NCBI GenBank assembly: GCA_017849615.1 | Contig: JAFIGS010000017.1 | Coordinates: 124,001-188,000 of the forward strand | DNA from: Pseudolabrys sp. | Lineage (GTDB): Bacteria > Pseudomonadota > Alphaproteobacteria > Rhizobiales > Xanthobacteraceae | Direction of reading: 5' to 3' | DNA: 64,000 bases | In this document: positions 25,785-33,541 of the stretch, piece after piece | Numbering within the stretch: the first letter of the stretch is position 1 | Layout: each line of letters opens with the position of its first letter | Position numbers and translations under genes: made by a program | Notes under the pieces: model-generated | The model's input: only the letters and a program-made list of their open reading frames with translations | What the model was told of the DNA's origin: nothing | Databases searched by the model: none

Positions 25785-26170
25785 TGCAGGTCCACTTCCT
25801 CGACCTTGAGCTTGCGGCCCCACTGGTCGAAGAACGCGCCTTCATTGAGCACGAGACGGTCATCGCCCAGACGCGTTTCCAGCTCGCGCAGTTTGATGCG
25901 CGCAGTCGGGTTGTCGAGCGGCCCGCCATGGATATCGACCACGGGAAAGAACGCCGCGCCGTTCCACGGCACGCCCGCCCCGGCGAACAGCACGGTGATC
26001 TCTCCCCAGTCCACCTCGGTGCCGATGATGTTGAGGTAGGTCGAGACCAGCGGGTTGACCTTGATCTCGGATATGTCGACCAGCACGATCAGCGCCGTGA
26101 ACGAGCCGGTGGCGGCGAACTCCGCGGCGAGCCACTGCTCGAACGTCGTGACGGTCTCAGAAGTCGACAA
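25781..26170 (-). CDS. Conserved-looking protein of unknown function (129 residues)
   Basis: 129 residues from TTG 26170, which has GGAG at a good distance upstream; the frame is open further upstream but overlaps the preceding gene fully. The sequence has a hydrophobic beta-rich core (FTALIVLVDISEIKVNPLVS, WGEITVLFAGAGVPWNGAAF) and a charged C-terminus. No Cys, signal peptide or membrane helix is visible. I do not recognise the family. It overlaps the end of the upstream gene by 14 bp and the DsrE-like gene by 4 bp, so it is firmly inside the formate dehydrogenase/selenium operon and probably works with its neighbours. Confidence 0.7.
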   Translation of the reverse strand: MSTSETVTTFEQWLAAEFAATGSFTALIVLVDISEIKVNPLVSTYLNIIGTEVDWGEITVLFAGAGVPWNGAAFFPVVDIHGGPLDNPTARIKLRELETRLGDDRLVLNEGAFFDQWGRKLKVEEVDLQ

Positions 26171-26615
26171 GCGGCGTCTCCGGCATGTAGTGCTCGAACA
26201 GCACCCAGAACGGCTGCGGGTGCGTCTGCGCGTACCAGTCCTCGAAGGCGCGGAGTGCGGCGAGCACGTCCGGCGGCGGCGCCTCGTCGTCCGCCGGCCC
26301 CAGCGCCGCGAACATCTCCTTCGACACCGGCGCAAAGTGCGACAGGGTTTCGCTGCGCGCCTCGCTGTCGCTGTCCCAGCCGAGCTTCGCGCGCAGGATG
26401 CCGTTGCCGGCCGCGACCGCGATTTCTTCGTCATCGGCGACGGTTACGGCTTCGGCCACCGCGCGCATGAGATTGTATTTGCGGTAGGCGAAAGCGCGCT
26501 CGTCGGCGAGACGCTTGGTGCGCTCGACGAACTCACGGCGCAGGGCCTCCTCGGCCGCGCCGGCGTTCTCGGCAAAATCCTTCAGGGTGTCGAGAAACGA
26601 CGGGGCTGGCGTCAT
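26157..26615 (-). CDS. Protein of unknown function directly after selB/selC (152 residues)
   Basis: 152 residues from ATG 26615; the ATG overlaps the selB stop (ATGA). The N-terminal half is strongly helical and charged (AAEEALRREFVERTKRLADE, AVAEAVTVADDEEIAV), and the C-terminal half is acidic and aromatic (FEDWYAQTHPQPFWVLFEHY). No Cys, signal peptide or known motif is visible. Its coupling to the selB stop is evidence that translation of selB continues through the tRNA-Sec sequence. Function unknown; context suggests an accessory of selenoprotein or formate dehydrogenase biogenesis. Confidence 0.72.
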   Translation of the reverse strand: MTPAPSFLDTLKDFAENAGAAEEALRREFVERTKRLADERAFAYRKYNLMRAVAEAVTVADDEEIAVAAGNGILRAKLGWDSDSEARSETLSHFAPVSKEMFAALGPADDEAPPPDVLAALRAFEDWYAQTHPQPFWVLFEHYMPETPLVDF

Positions 26616-28711
26616 CCGGCTCTCCTGTTGCGCGGGTTGGCGCCGCTGGATGGCGAATTTGGCGGAAGAGAGAGGGAGTCGAACCCACCAAGGACCGGCT
26701 CGCGGCCCCTCCCGGATTTGAAGTCCGGACGCCCCACCGGGGACGATTCTCTTCCATTGTTCGATGCGTCGACCGGCGGTTCGCCAGAGCGGCGGAATAA
26801 ATCGAGCCTGTGCCTGTTGATGCGGCGCAGATCGCCGCGGCGCAAGGTGACGCCATGGCGGTCGAAGAACTCGAGGATTTGTATCGCGACCTTGCGGCCA
26901 TTGTCGACACGGTCGCGGAACTGCGCCGCCGTGAACTGACCGTCCTCGGCCTTCGCCGCACAATCGACGATGATATCGACCATCTCGGCGACGGTGCCGC
27001 GCAGGAAGAAGTGGTCATGCGCGACTTCGTCCACCTTGCCCATGCGGCCGAGCAGCTTCAACAGCCGTCGCACCTCCGGCTCGCGCAAATCGGTCACCCC
27101 GGCAATGTCGCGCACCCGCGGCGGCCGGAACCGCTCATCCCCGCCGATCAGCGGCGCGATGGCGGCCCAGGCCTTCTCGTCGCCGGGCGTCAGCCGGACC
27201 TCGTGACCCTTGAGCCGGACCCAGGCGCCGTCGAGCCCGGCCTCGCCGGCTTTGACCAACTGGTTGAGGAAGGCGATGAAGGCCGGCGCCGGCAGGCGGG
27301 GCTGCATCTGCATGCGCAGCGGCTCGAGGCCGATGCCGGGCAAATCGGGATGCGCGCCGTGAAATTTGGTTAGCGTCTCGAGCACCCCGCGCTTGAGGGT
27401 GAGCCAGCGCGCCGCCGACAGCGCCAAGGTCACCCCGCCCGCCTGCACGGTGAGCGCGTCGCAGGCTTTCACCAGCGCCGCAGCGTCGTCCGCCGACAGC
27501 GCGCGGTCTCGCGCGAAGGCGACGATATCGACGTGATAAGGCAGCGCATCGAGCAGCGCGGCGAACGCGGCCTGCGGATCGGCCAGCGCATGGGCGGCGA
27601 GCTGCGCCAGACGCTCCGGCGTGCGGCGCTTGCGCGCCGGCGCGCGCAGATCGAGGAACTTGCCGCCGCCGATGGTGCGCTGCGCGGTCGTGTCGCGCAG
27701 CACGAAGCGGTCGCCCGACGCCGCTGCGATCGGATGATCGAGCACGAGCTGAATCAGCGCCTCGGCGCCGGGGGCGATCGGCGTCTCGCCGAGCAGCACG
27801 ATACGCGCGGCCACGTCGGAGGCGCCGTGATGCAGCCGCACCGGGGTCCATTGCGCGACCGGGCGGGTCTCGGTGGCCAGCAGCTTGAACGTCGCGTCGA
27901 TGCGGTCGGTCGGCGCATGCAGCGCCGGGTCGAGCACCATGGAGCCACGCGCGATGGCGTCCTTGGTGATGCCGTCGCCGGCGAGATTGAGCGCGCAGCG
28001 CTGCCCGGCGACGCCCCGCTCGGCCGGACGATCCTGCGCATGGATCGAGCGCACGCGGGCCTCCAGCCCGGTCGGGCTGACCAGCACATGGTCGCCAACC
28101 GCGACCTGCCCGGACAGCACCGTGCCGGTGACGACCGTGCCGGTGCCCTGTAAAGTGAAGGAGCGATCGACCGCAAGGCGGAAGCGACCCTGCGCCGAGC
28201 GCGCCTTGATGCGCTTGGCCTCATCGAACAGGACATCGCGCAGCAGTTCGACGCCGTCGCCGGTCACGGTCGAGACCGGCAGCACATCGATGCCGGCAAG
28301 CGAGGTTGTGGCGACCGCGTTCTGGATGTCGGTGGTCGCTGCCGCGATGCGCTCGGGGGTGACGAGATCGGCCTTCGTTAGCGCGACGATGCCGCGCTCG
28401 ATGCCGAGCAGATCGACGATGGCCAAGTGCTCGCGGGTCTGCGGCATGACGCCGTCATCGGCCGCGATGACCATGAGCACGAAGTCGATTCCGGTCGCGC
28501 CGGCCAGCATGTTGTGGACAAATTTCTCGTGGCCCGGCACGTCGATGAAGCCGAGCACGGAGCCGTCCGGCGCCGGCAGATAGGCAAAGCCGAGATCGAT
28601 GGAAATGCCGCGCGCCTTCTCTTCCTTGAGACGGTCGGTGTCGCGGCCGGTGAGCGCACGCACCAGCGAGGTCTTGCCGTGGTCGATATGGCCGGCGGTG
28701 CCGATGATCAT
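26612..28711 (-). CDS. selB: Selenocysteine-specific elongation factor SelB, with a C-terminal extension read from tRNA-Sec
   Basis: 699 residues. The GTPase domain has [27 protein letters not shown] and TKAD; EF-Tu-like domains 2-3 follow, then winged-helix repeats ending [20 protein letters not shown] and a HRLDLF end near residue 639. Those helices bind the SECIS hairpin, and the GTPase part carries Sec-tRNA to the ribosome. The normal fold ends there, but no stop occurs: the frame passes through all of selC (residues 653-684) and stops at 26612. The stop overlaps the next start by ATGA, and the selB start overlaps the preceding stop the same way. The extra 60 residues are low in recognisable structure. 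Confidence 0.95.
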   Translation of the reverse strand: MIIGTAGHIDHGKTSLVRALTGRDTDRLKEEKARGISIDLGFAYLPAPDGSVLGFIDVPGHEKFVHNMLAGATGIDFVLMVIAADDGVMPQTREHLAIVDLLGIERGIVALTKADLVTPERIAAATTDIQNAVATTSLAGIDVLPVSTVTGDGVELLRDVLFDEAKRIKARSAQGRFRLAVDRSFTLQGTGTVVTGTVLSGQVAVGDHVLVSPTGLEARVRSIHAQDRPAERGVAGQRCALNLAGDGITKDAIARGSMVLDPALHAPTDRIDATFKLLATETRPVAQWTPVRLHHGASDVAARIVLLGETPIAPGAEALIQLVLDHPIAAASGDRFVLRDTTAQRTIGGGKFLDLRAPARKRRTPERLAQLAAHALADPQAAFAALLDALPYHVDIVAFARDRALSADDAAALVKACDALTVQAGGVTLALSAARWLTLKRGVLETLTKFHGAHPDLPGIGLEPLRMQMQPRLPAPAFIAFLNQLVKAGEAGLDGAWVRLKGHEVRLTPGDEKAWAAIAPLIGGDERFRPPRVRDIAGVTDLREPEVRRLLKLLGRMGKVDEVAHDHFFLRGTVAEMVDIIVDCAAKAEDGQFTAAQFRDRVDNGRKVAIQILEFFDRHGVTLRRGDLRRINRHRLDLFRRSGEPPVDASNNGRESSPVGRPDFKSGRGREPVLGGFDSLSLPPNSPSSGANPRNRRAG
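26660..26755 (-). tRNA. selC: tRNA-Sec (anticodon UCA), embedded in the selB reading frame
   Basis: A 96-nt tRNA including encoded CCA (26660-26662). The 5' end GGAAGAG at 26755 pairs with CTCTTCC at the 3' side, giving the long acceptor stem. The anticodon is TCA at 26719-26721 inside loop CTTCAAA closed by a GGA/TCC-type stem, and the T arm has GGTTCGACTCC. The variable arm is long (about GAGGGGCCGCGAGCCGGTCC), as in bacterial tRNA-Sec. All 96 bases lie in frame inside selB and encode its codons 653-684. This tRNA decodes the UGA at FdoG position 200. Confidence 0.95.
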
Positions 28712-29487
28712 GTGGGCACCTCCAGCGGTTCGGCGGCGCGGCGCTCAGCCTCAAGCTTCTCATCGGGCGTCAGCGTGGCGCGAACGGCATCGAAGAAGCG
28801 CGCCGCCAGCGGGCTGCCGCCGTTGCGCGCGCGCATGAGCCACGTCATCGCCGCGACCGCGTCGCGCGGCGCGCCGGAGCCGAGATGATACGCCGCGCCG
28901 AGCATGGCCTGGCCGTCGGCGTCGCCGCGTTCGGCGCCCTGCCGCCACCAGTGCACGGCGGCATCGGCATCGCGCGGCACGCCGAGCGCGTTATGATGGA
29001 TCATGCCGAGGCGCGTCATCGACGCGGCAATGCCTTGCGCGGCGGCGCGTTCGGCCCATTCGCGCGCGGCGACGACATCGCCGGCGATAGTGTCGCCTTC
29101 CAGCAGCATCCAGCTCAGCATGTCCTGCGCGGTGGCGTCGCCCTGCTCCGCCGCGGCGCGATACAGTTCGGCGGCGCGGGCATTGTCCTGCTCGACGCCG
29201 TCGCCCTTGAAATACAGGGTCGCGAGGTTGCGCTGGCCGATGGCGTCACCGCCTTGCGCCGCGAGCTGCAGCCAGCGCTCGGCCAGCTTGACATCGCGCT
29301 CAACGCCCATGCCCTCGTTGAAGCAAGCGCCAATATTGTTGGCGGCGCGGGCGACCCCGGCATGGGCCAGCGGCGTCCAGATATCGAGCGCGGCCTGATA
29401 GTCGCCGCGCGCGGCGGCGTCGTAGGCCGCGGCCATGCGCTGGGCGACATCCGGCTCGGGCTGTTTGCGCGCGCCGAACCAGCCCAT
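28708..29487 (-). CDS. Sel1-like TPR-repeat protein between selA and selB
   Basis: 259 residues from ATG 29487. After a short start ([20 protein letters not shown]) come about six Sel1-type helical repeats, for example [40 protein letters not shown] and [20 protein letters not shown]. The name Sel1 has nothing to do with selenium; such repeats mediate protein binding. No signal peptide. It overlaps selA by one base (TGATG) and selB by four (ATGA), so it is translationally locked between two selenium genes, which suggests a scaffold or assembly role. No direct evidence. Confidence 0.88.
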   Translation of the reverse strand: MGWFGARKQPEPDVAQRMAAAYDAAARGDYQAALDIWTPLAHAGVARAANNIGACFNEGMGVERDVKLAERWLQLAAQGGDAIGQRNLATLYFKGDGVEQDNARAAELYRAAAEQGDATAQDMLSWMLLEGDTIAGDVVAAREWAERAAAQGIAASMTRLGMIHHNALGVPRDADAAVHWWRQGAERGDADGQAMLGAAYHLGSGAPRDAVAAMTWLMRARNGGSPLAARFFDAVRATLTPDEKLEAERRAAEPLEVPT

Positions 29488-30887
29488 CACGGCGCCTCCA
29501 GCTTCGCCAGATTGGCGAGAAAGCCATCGACGTCTTCGAGGCAGCGCAGATCGAACAGCAGCGCGTCCTTCTCGATACGGCCGACCACCGGCACCGGCAG
29601 ACCGCGCAGCGCATTGGACAGCGCATTGAGGCGGCCGCCGCCTTTCGCGACCGGCGCGATGGAGACAGCGAGGCTCGGCAGCGTCTCGACCGGCATGGCG
29701 CCGGAGCCGACCTGGCTGGCGCATGGCGCGGTGTCGATCCTGTAGCCGTCGCCGAGCTTGTCTTTCAGCGACGGCATGATGCGTGCGGCCACGGCCTGCA
29801 TCTCCTTCACCGGCCGCGCCAGCAGACGATAGGTCGGCAACGTCTGCGTCAGACGGTCCGGATCGCGGTAGAGCCGCAAGGTCGCTTCGATCATGGCGAG
29901 GCGGATCTTGTCGACGCGCAGCGCGCGCTTCATCGGGTTCTTGTTGAGCCTCGCGATCAAATCCTTGCGGCCGACGATGAAGCCGGCCTGCGGCCCGCCG
30001 AGCAGCTTGTCGCCGGAGAACGTGACGAGGTCGGCGCCTTCGGCGATCGCTTCCGCGACCGTCGGCTCGTGCTTCAGGCCGTAGCGCGTGAGGTCCACCA
30101 GCGTGCCGGAACCGAGATCGTTGACCAGCGGCACCTTGTGCTCCTGCGCCAGCGCCGCGAGTTCGCGCGGCGAGACTTCCTTGGTGAAGCCTTCGATGCG
30201 GTAGTTCGAGGTGTGCACCTTGAGAATGAGGCCGGTGTTGTCGCCGATGGCGCCGACATAATCCTTCATGTGGGTGCGGTTGGTGGTGCCGAGCTCGACC
30301 AGTCTGGTCCCTGCCCGGCTCATGATGTCGGGCATGCGGAAGGCGCCGCCAATCTCGATCAGCTCGCCGCGCGAGACGATGGATTCCTTGCCCTTGGCGA
30401 AGGTGTTGAGCGTGAGCAGCACCGCGGCGGCGTTGTTGTTGACAATGGTCGCGTCTTCGGCGCCGGTCAGTTCGCACAGGAGGTCGCGCACCAGTTCGTC
30501 GCGTTCGCCGCGCTTGCCGCCGCCGAGATCGAACTCCAGCGCCACGGCGTTACGCATGGCGACAGTTGCGGCCTCGACCGCCGCTTCGGCGATCAGCGCG
30601 CGGCCGAGATTGGTGTGCAGCACCGTGCCGGTGAGATTGAACACGGGCTTGAGGTTGGGTTCGGCCTGCTTTTCGAGACGCGCCATACCCGCGCCCGCCA
30701 AGGCCGCCGCCTCCCCCGCCGCGCCGGCCGCGCGCGCCGCCCCGATGACGTCGCGCACGGCCGCAACGGTGGCGGTGCGGCCGAAGCGCTCGGCGGCGGC
30801 CACCGCCGTCGCGTGGCGCATCACCTCATCGACCGAAGGCAACTTGCGGAGCGCCGCGGCAGACGTTGGCGCCTGGGCTTTGGCCAT
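29487..30887 (-). CDS. selA: L-seryl-tRNA(Sec) selenium transferase
   Basis: 466 residues, normal length. The PLP lysine is Lys294 in TFSGDKLLGGPQAG, next to E. coli Lys295. Other family features are NLTGTVLHTNLGRALIAEAA near residue 85 and NNNAAAVLLTLNTFAKGKE near residue 150. SelA converts Ser-tRNA(Sec) to Sec-tRNA(Sec) using selenophosphate from SelD. The gene follows fdhE by 7 bp and precedes the Sel1-repeat gene and selB, all in one leftward transcription unit with the selenoprotein they serve. Confidence 0.96.
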   Translation of the reverse strand: MAKAQAPTSAAALRKLPSVDEVMRHATAVAAAERFGRTATVAAVRDVIGAARAAGAAGEAAALAGAGMARLEKQAEPNLKPVFNLTGTVLHTNLGRALIAEAAVEAATVAMRNAVALEFDLGGGKRGERDELVRDLLCELTGAEDATIVNNNAAAVLLTLNTFAKGKESIVSRGELIEIGGAFRMPDIMSRAGTRLVELGTTNRTHMKDYVGAIGDNTGLILKVHTSNYRIEGFTKEVSPRELAALAQEHKVPLVNDLGSGTLVDLTRYGLKHEPTVAEAIAEGADLVTFSGDKLLGGPQAGFIVGRKDLIARLNKNPMKRALRVDKIRLAMIEATLRLYRDPDRLTQTLPTYRLLARPVKEMQAVAARIMPSLKDKLGDGYRIDTAPCASQVGSGAMPVETLPSLAVSIAPVAKGGGRLNALSNALRGLPVPVVGRIEKDALLFDLRCLEDVDGFLANLAKLEAP

Positions 30888-30894
30888 CGCGCCC

Positions 30895-31812
30895 TCAATA
30901 GCCGAGCATCAGGGGATTGACCGCGCCGCGCCGATAACCGAGGTCGCGCACCAGAAGATCGAGCGCGAGGCTGGCGACGTCGTCGGCGACCGGATCGAGC
31001 GCCGGATTGGCGACCTGCTGCATGATCTTCACGTAGCTGTGGCAGTTGTCGCAGGTCTCGGCGCGCACCTGCTTGTCGTGCTCGACATGCTGATAGCCGA
31101 TGCCGCCGGTTTCGCCGCACAAAGTGCATTTGATGCGAACGTAATTCCAGCTCGTGGCGCACAGCGAGCAGACGCAGAAGCGGGTGTTGTGCGCGCCTTC
31201 CCAGCCGACGACCAGCGAGGCGACCGGCGGGCCGCCGCAGCATGGGCAGGCGCCGTTGCCGACCGGCACGAGACTCTTGGGCTCAAGGCGGGCCGCCTGC
31301 CGCGCGAAATGCACCTGCACCGCGGCGGCGATATAGAGGTGATCGGCCAGCGCCTCGACCGGAATACGGTCGGCGAGCACGGCGCCGGCCATGGCGGCGC
31401 ACTGGCCTTCGCTCGCGGTGGCGGCGCGCTCCAGCGCGGCGCGCGCGGCGTCCGGCATGTCCATGTCTATCGCCTGAGCGAACAGCCGGGCGAGCGTGGT
31501 GTCGAAGGCCTCGTCGGCCGTGAAGCGCGACCGGTCGAGCGGCGGCTTGGCATGCTCTTTCGCGCACGCCAGCGCCTCCGCGGACGGCATGTCCGGGGCC
31601 GGCAGACCGTCCTGCAAATTGTGCTGGATGCCGCTGAGCTGACCGAGGAAATTCAGATAAGGGCCGAGCTGATGCCCCGTCGCCAGCGAATGGAAACGAT
31701 GCGCGCGCAAGGCGAACAAGGTTGTGGGATCGGGAAGCCTGGCAAAGGGCGGCTCGGCAATCTGGCCGATCGGGACCGGCTCATCCCGGGGCGCGCCAAC
31801 ACTGCTACTCAT
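30895..31812 (-). CDS. fdhE: Formate dehydrogenase accessory protein FdhE
   Basis: 305 residues. The C-terminal half carries the four CxxC pairs of FdhE that form rubredoxin-like iron sites: CPCCGG, CVCSLC, CTLCGE and CDNC. FdhE is a cytoplasmic chaperone that binds the catalytic subunit of respiratory formate dehydrogenases before Tat export. Placed after fdoI in the operon, as in other bacteria. FdhD, the sulfurtransferase also needed for these enzymes, is not in the window. Confidence 0.93.
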   Translation of the reverse strand: MSSSVGAPRDEPVPIGQIAEPPFARLPDPTTLFALRAHRFHSLATGHQLGPYLNFLGQLSGIQHNLQDGLPAPDMPSAEALACAKEHAKPPLDRSRFTADEAFDTTLARLFAQAIDMDMPDAARAALERAATASEGQCAAMAGAVLADRIPVEALADHLYIAAAVQVHFARQAARLEPKSLVPVGNGACPCCGGPPVASLVVGWEGAHNTRFCVCSLCATSWNYVRIKCTLCGETGGIGYQHVEHDKQVRAETCDNCHSYVKIMQQVANPALDPVADDVASLALDLLVRDLGYRRGAVNPLMLGY

Positions 31813-31873
31813 AACTCACGAACCCCCCGGGCCACGTGCCTTGGAAATTTCCGGACTTGTTTTTATTGGCGGA

Positions 31874-31898
31874 GTGTGGCGCCGCGAGGGCGCCACAC
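31874..31898. other. Intercistronic hairpin between fdoI and fdhE
   Basis: The 96-bp gap after fdoI contains a perfect 10-bp inverted repeat, GTGTGGCGCC and GGCGCCACAC, with a 5-base loop. No T-run follows on the leftward strand, so it is not a clear terminator. It may weaken read-through or protect the fdoGHI part of the mRNA from decay, so that structural subunits outnumber the accessory and selenium proteins. Confidence 0.45.
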
Positions 31899-31908
31899 CC
31901 GATGTCGT

Positions 31909-32583
31909 TCAGGCTTTCTTGCCGCCGCCAACCAGTTCGCGGAGCCATTTGCGATGGTGCCGCCAGGCCCAGCCGCCGGTCACCTGCCCCCTCGTCATGG
32001 CGCCAATGGTACCACGAACCCAGATCGCCGCATAAACGTGGACGATCCAGACGCAGATGATGGCCACCGCGCCGAGGGCGTGGATCAGCACGGCGAAACG
32101 CTTGGTCTCGACGGTCGAATAGGCCGCGAAGTACTGGTCCCAGATCAGGATGCCGCTCGCGATCAGGATCACGATCAGGACCGACATCGACCAGAACACG
32201 ACCTTCTGGCCGGCATTGTACTTGCCGATTTCCGGCAGCCGCTCCTCGCGGCCGCCGAGCACGTCGGCCAGCCGCGCCATCCAGGTGCCGTCCTCCGACG
32301 CCCACAGGTTCGCCCGCCAGAAGCGGACGAACAGGCCGGCGAAGGAGAAGAACAGCACGACGCCGATCCACGGATGGATCCAACGCGTGGTCTGTCCGCC
32401 GCCGAACAGGCCGGTGAGGAAGAACAGGCTGGGATGGAACAGCGCCAGGCCCGAGAGCGCGAGCAGGACCAGGCAAGTTGCCGTGATCCAGTGGTTGACG
32501 CGCGCCCCCGCGGTGTAGCGGTCGACCTTGACAGGCTGACCGGGGTGGACGCCGTCCCCCCGCTCGACGTCGTATGCCGTCAT
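31909..32583 (-). CDS. fdoI: Formate dehydrogenase cytochrome b556 (gamma) subunit
   Basis: 224 residues with four membrane helices (about 28-48, 66-86, 127-147 and 165-185). Histidines in [16 protein letters not shown] and [20 protein letters not shown] are candidates for the two b-haem ligands. In the FdnGHI/FdoGHI complex this subunit passes electrons from the Fe-S subunit to quinone. The ATG overlaps the fdoH stop by four bases. The C-terminus ends in a basic cytoplasmic tail. Confidence 0.92.
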   Translation of the reverse strand: MTAYDVERGDGVHPGQPVKVDRYTAGARVNHWITATCLVLLALSGLALFHPSLFFLTGLFGGGQTTRWIHPWIGVVLFFSFAGLFVRFWRANLWASEDGTWMARLADVLGGREERLPEIGKYNAGQKVVFWSMSVLIVILIASGILIWDQYFAAYSTVETKRFAVLIHALGAVAIICVWIVHVYAAIWVRGTIGAMTRGQVTGGWAWRHHRKWLRELVGGGKKA

Positions 32584-33527
32584 GACGTCTTCCCCTTTCC
32601 GGCGAGCTCTTCGGCCTTCCGCTCCTCTTCCTCCGAGACCTTGTTAGGTCCGGTGACGAGGTGGTGGATCACGCCGATCGCCGCAAAGGCTGCCATGGCC
32701 GCGAGGCCGGCATACTTGGTGGCGCCCTTCCACAATTCCACGACCGGGCTGATGCGCGGATTGTTGGGCAGGTTGGCGTAGATCTGCGGCTGGTCGTTGT
32801 GATGCAGCACGTACATCACATGGGTACCGCCGACGCCCGGCGGATCGTAGAGGCCGGCATTCTTGAAGCCGCGCGACTGAAGGTCCTTGATGCGGCCTTC
32901 GGCGTGCTTCTTCATCTCGTCCTTGGTGCCGAACACGATCGCCTGTGTCGGGCAAGCCTTGGCGCAGGCCGGACCCTGGCCGACGGCGACGCGATCCGAG
33001 CACAAGGTACACTTGTAGGCCTTGTTATCGACCTGGCTGATGCGGGGAATGTTGAAGGGACAGCCCTTCACGCAGTAACCGCAGCCGATGCACTTGTCGT
33101 GGTCGAAATCGACGATGCCGTTGGAGTACTGCACGATGGCGCCGGGCGCCGGGCAGGCCTTGAGGCAGCCCGGATCGGCGCAGTGCATGCAGCCATCCTT
33201 GCGGATGAGCCATTCCAGATTCTTGCTCTCCGGATTGACCCATTCGGTGAAGCGCATCGTCGTGAACATATCCGGCGTCAGGTCGTGCGGATTGTCATAG
33301 ACGCCCGTGTTGACGCCGACAGGCGTGCGCATGTCGTTCCATTCGAGGCAAGCCACCTCGCACGCCTTGCAGCCGATGCACTTGGACACGTCGATGAGCT
33401 TGGCCACCGGCGTGAGCTGACGCGCCGGCGGCGAGATGTTCGACGCCGAGCGCTTGATGAGGTCTTCCTGACCGTACGTCGTCTTGACGTCGGTGGTCGG
33501 GGCGGGAGGGAGAATGAAGCTGACCAT
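32580..33527 (-). CDS. fdoH: Formate dehydrogenase iron-sulfur (beta) subunit
   Basis: 315 residues. Four ferredoxin-like cysteine clusters are visible: [37 protein letters not shown] and [20 protein letters not shown], matching four [4Fe-4S] centres. A single membrane helix near the C-terminus (about 268-290, [20 protein letters not shown]) anchors it on the periplasmic side, as in FdnH. It lies 14 bp after fdoG and overlaps fdoI by ATGA. Confidence 0.95.
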   Translation of the reverse strand: MVSFILPPAPTTDVKTTYGQEDLIKRSASNISPPARQLTPVAKLIDVSKCIGCKACEVACLEWNDMRTPVGVNTGVYDNPHDLTPDMFTTMRFTEWVNPESKNLEWLIRKDGCMHCADPGCLKACPAPGAIVQYSNGIVDFDHDKCIGCGYCVKGCPFNIPRISQVDNKAYKCTLCSDRVAVGQGPACAKACPTQAIVFGTKDEMKKHAEGRIKDLQSRGFKNAGLYDPPGVGGTHVMYVLHHNDQPQIYANLPNNPRISPVVELWKGATKYAGLAAMAAFAAIGVIHHLVTGPNKVSEEEERKAEELAGKGKTS

Positions 33528-33541
33528 TGTGCTGCCCTCCC

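Noticed and set aside
31874-31898. Rho-independent terminator between fdoI and fdhE
   Set aside because: The hairpin is strong but there is no T-run on the transcribed strand and the accessory genes continue in the same direction; kept only as an intercistronic hairpin.
30268-32781. 837-codon plus-strand frame across selA, fdhE and fdoI
   Set aside because: Opposite-strand genes have clear domains over the whole length; the translation of this frame is irregular and low-complexity.
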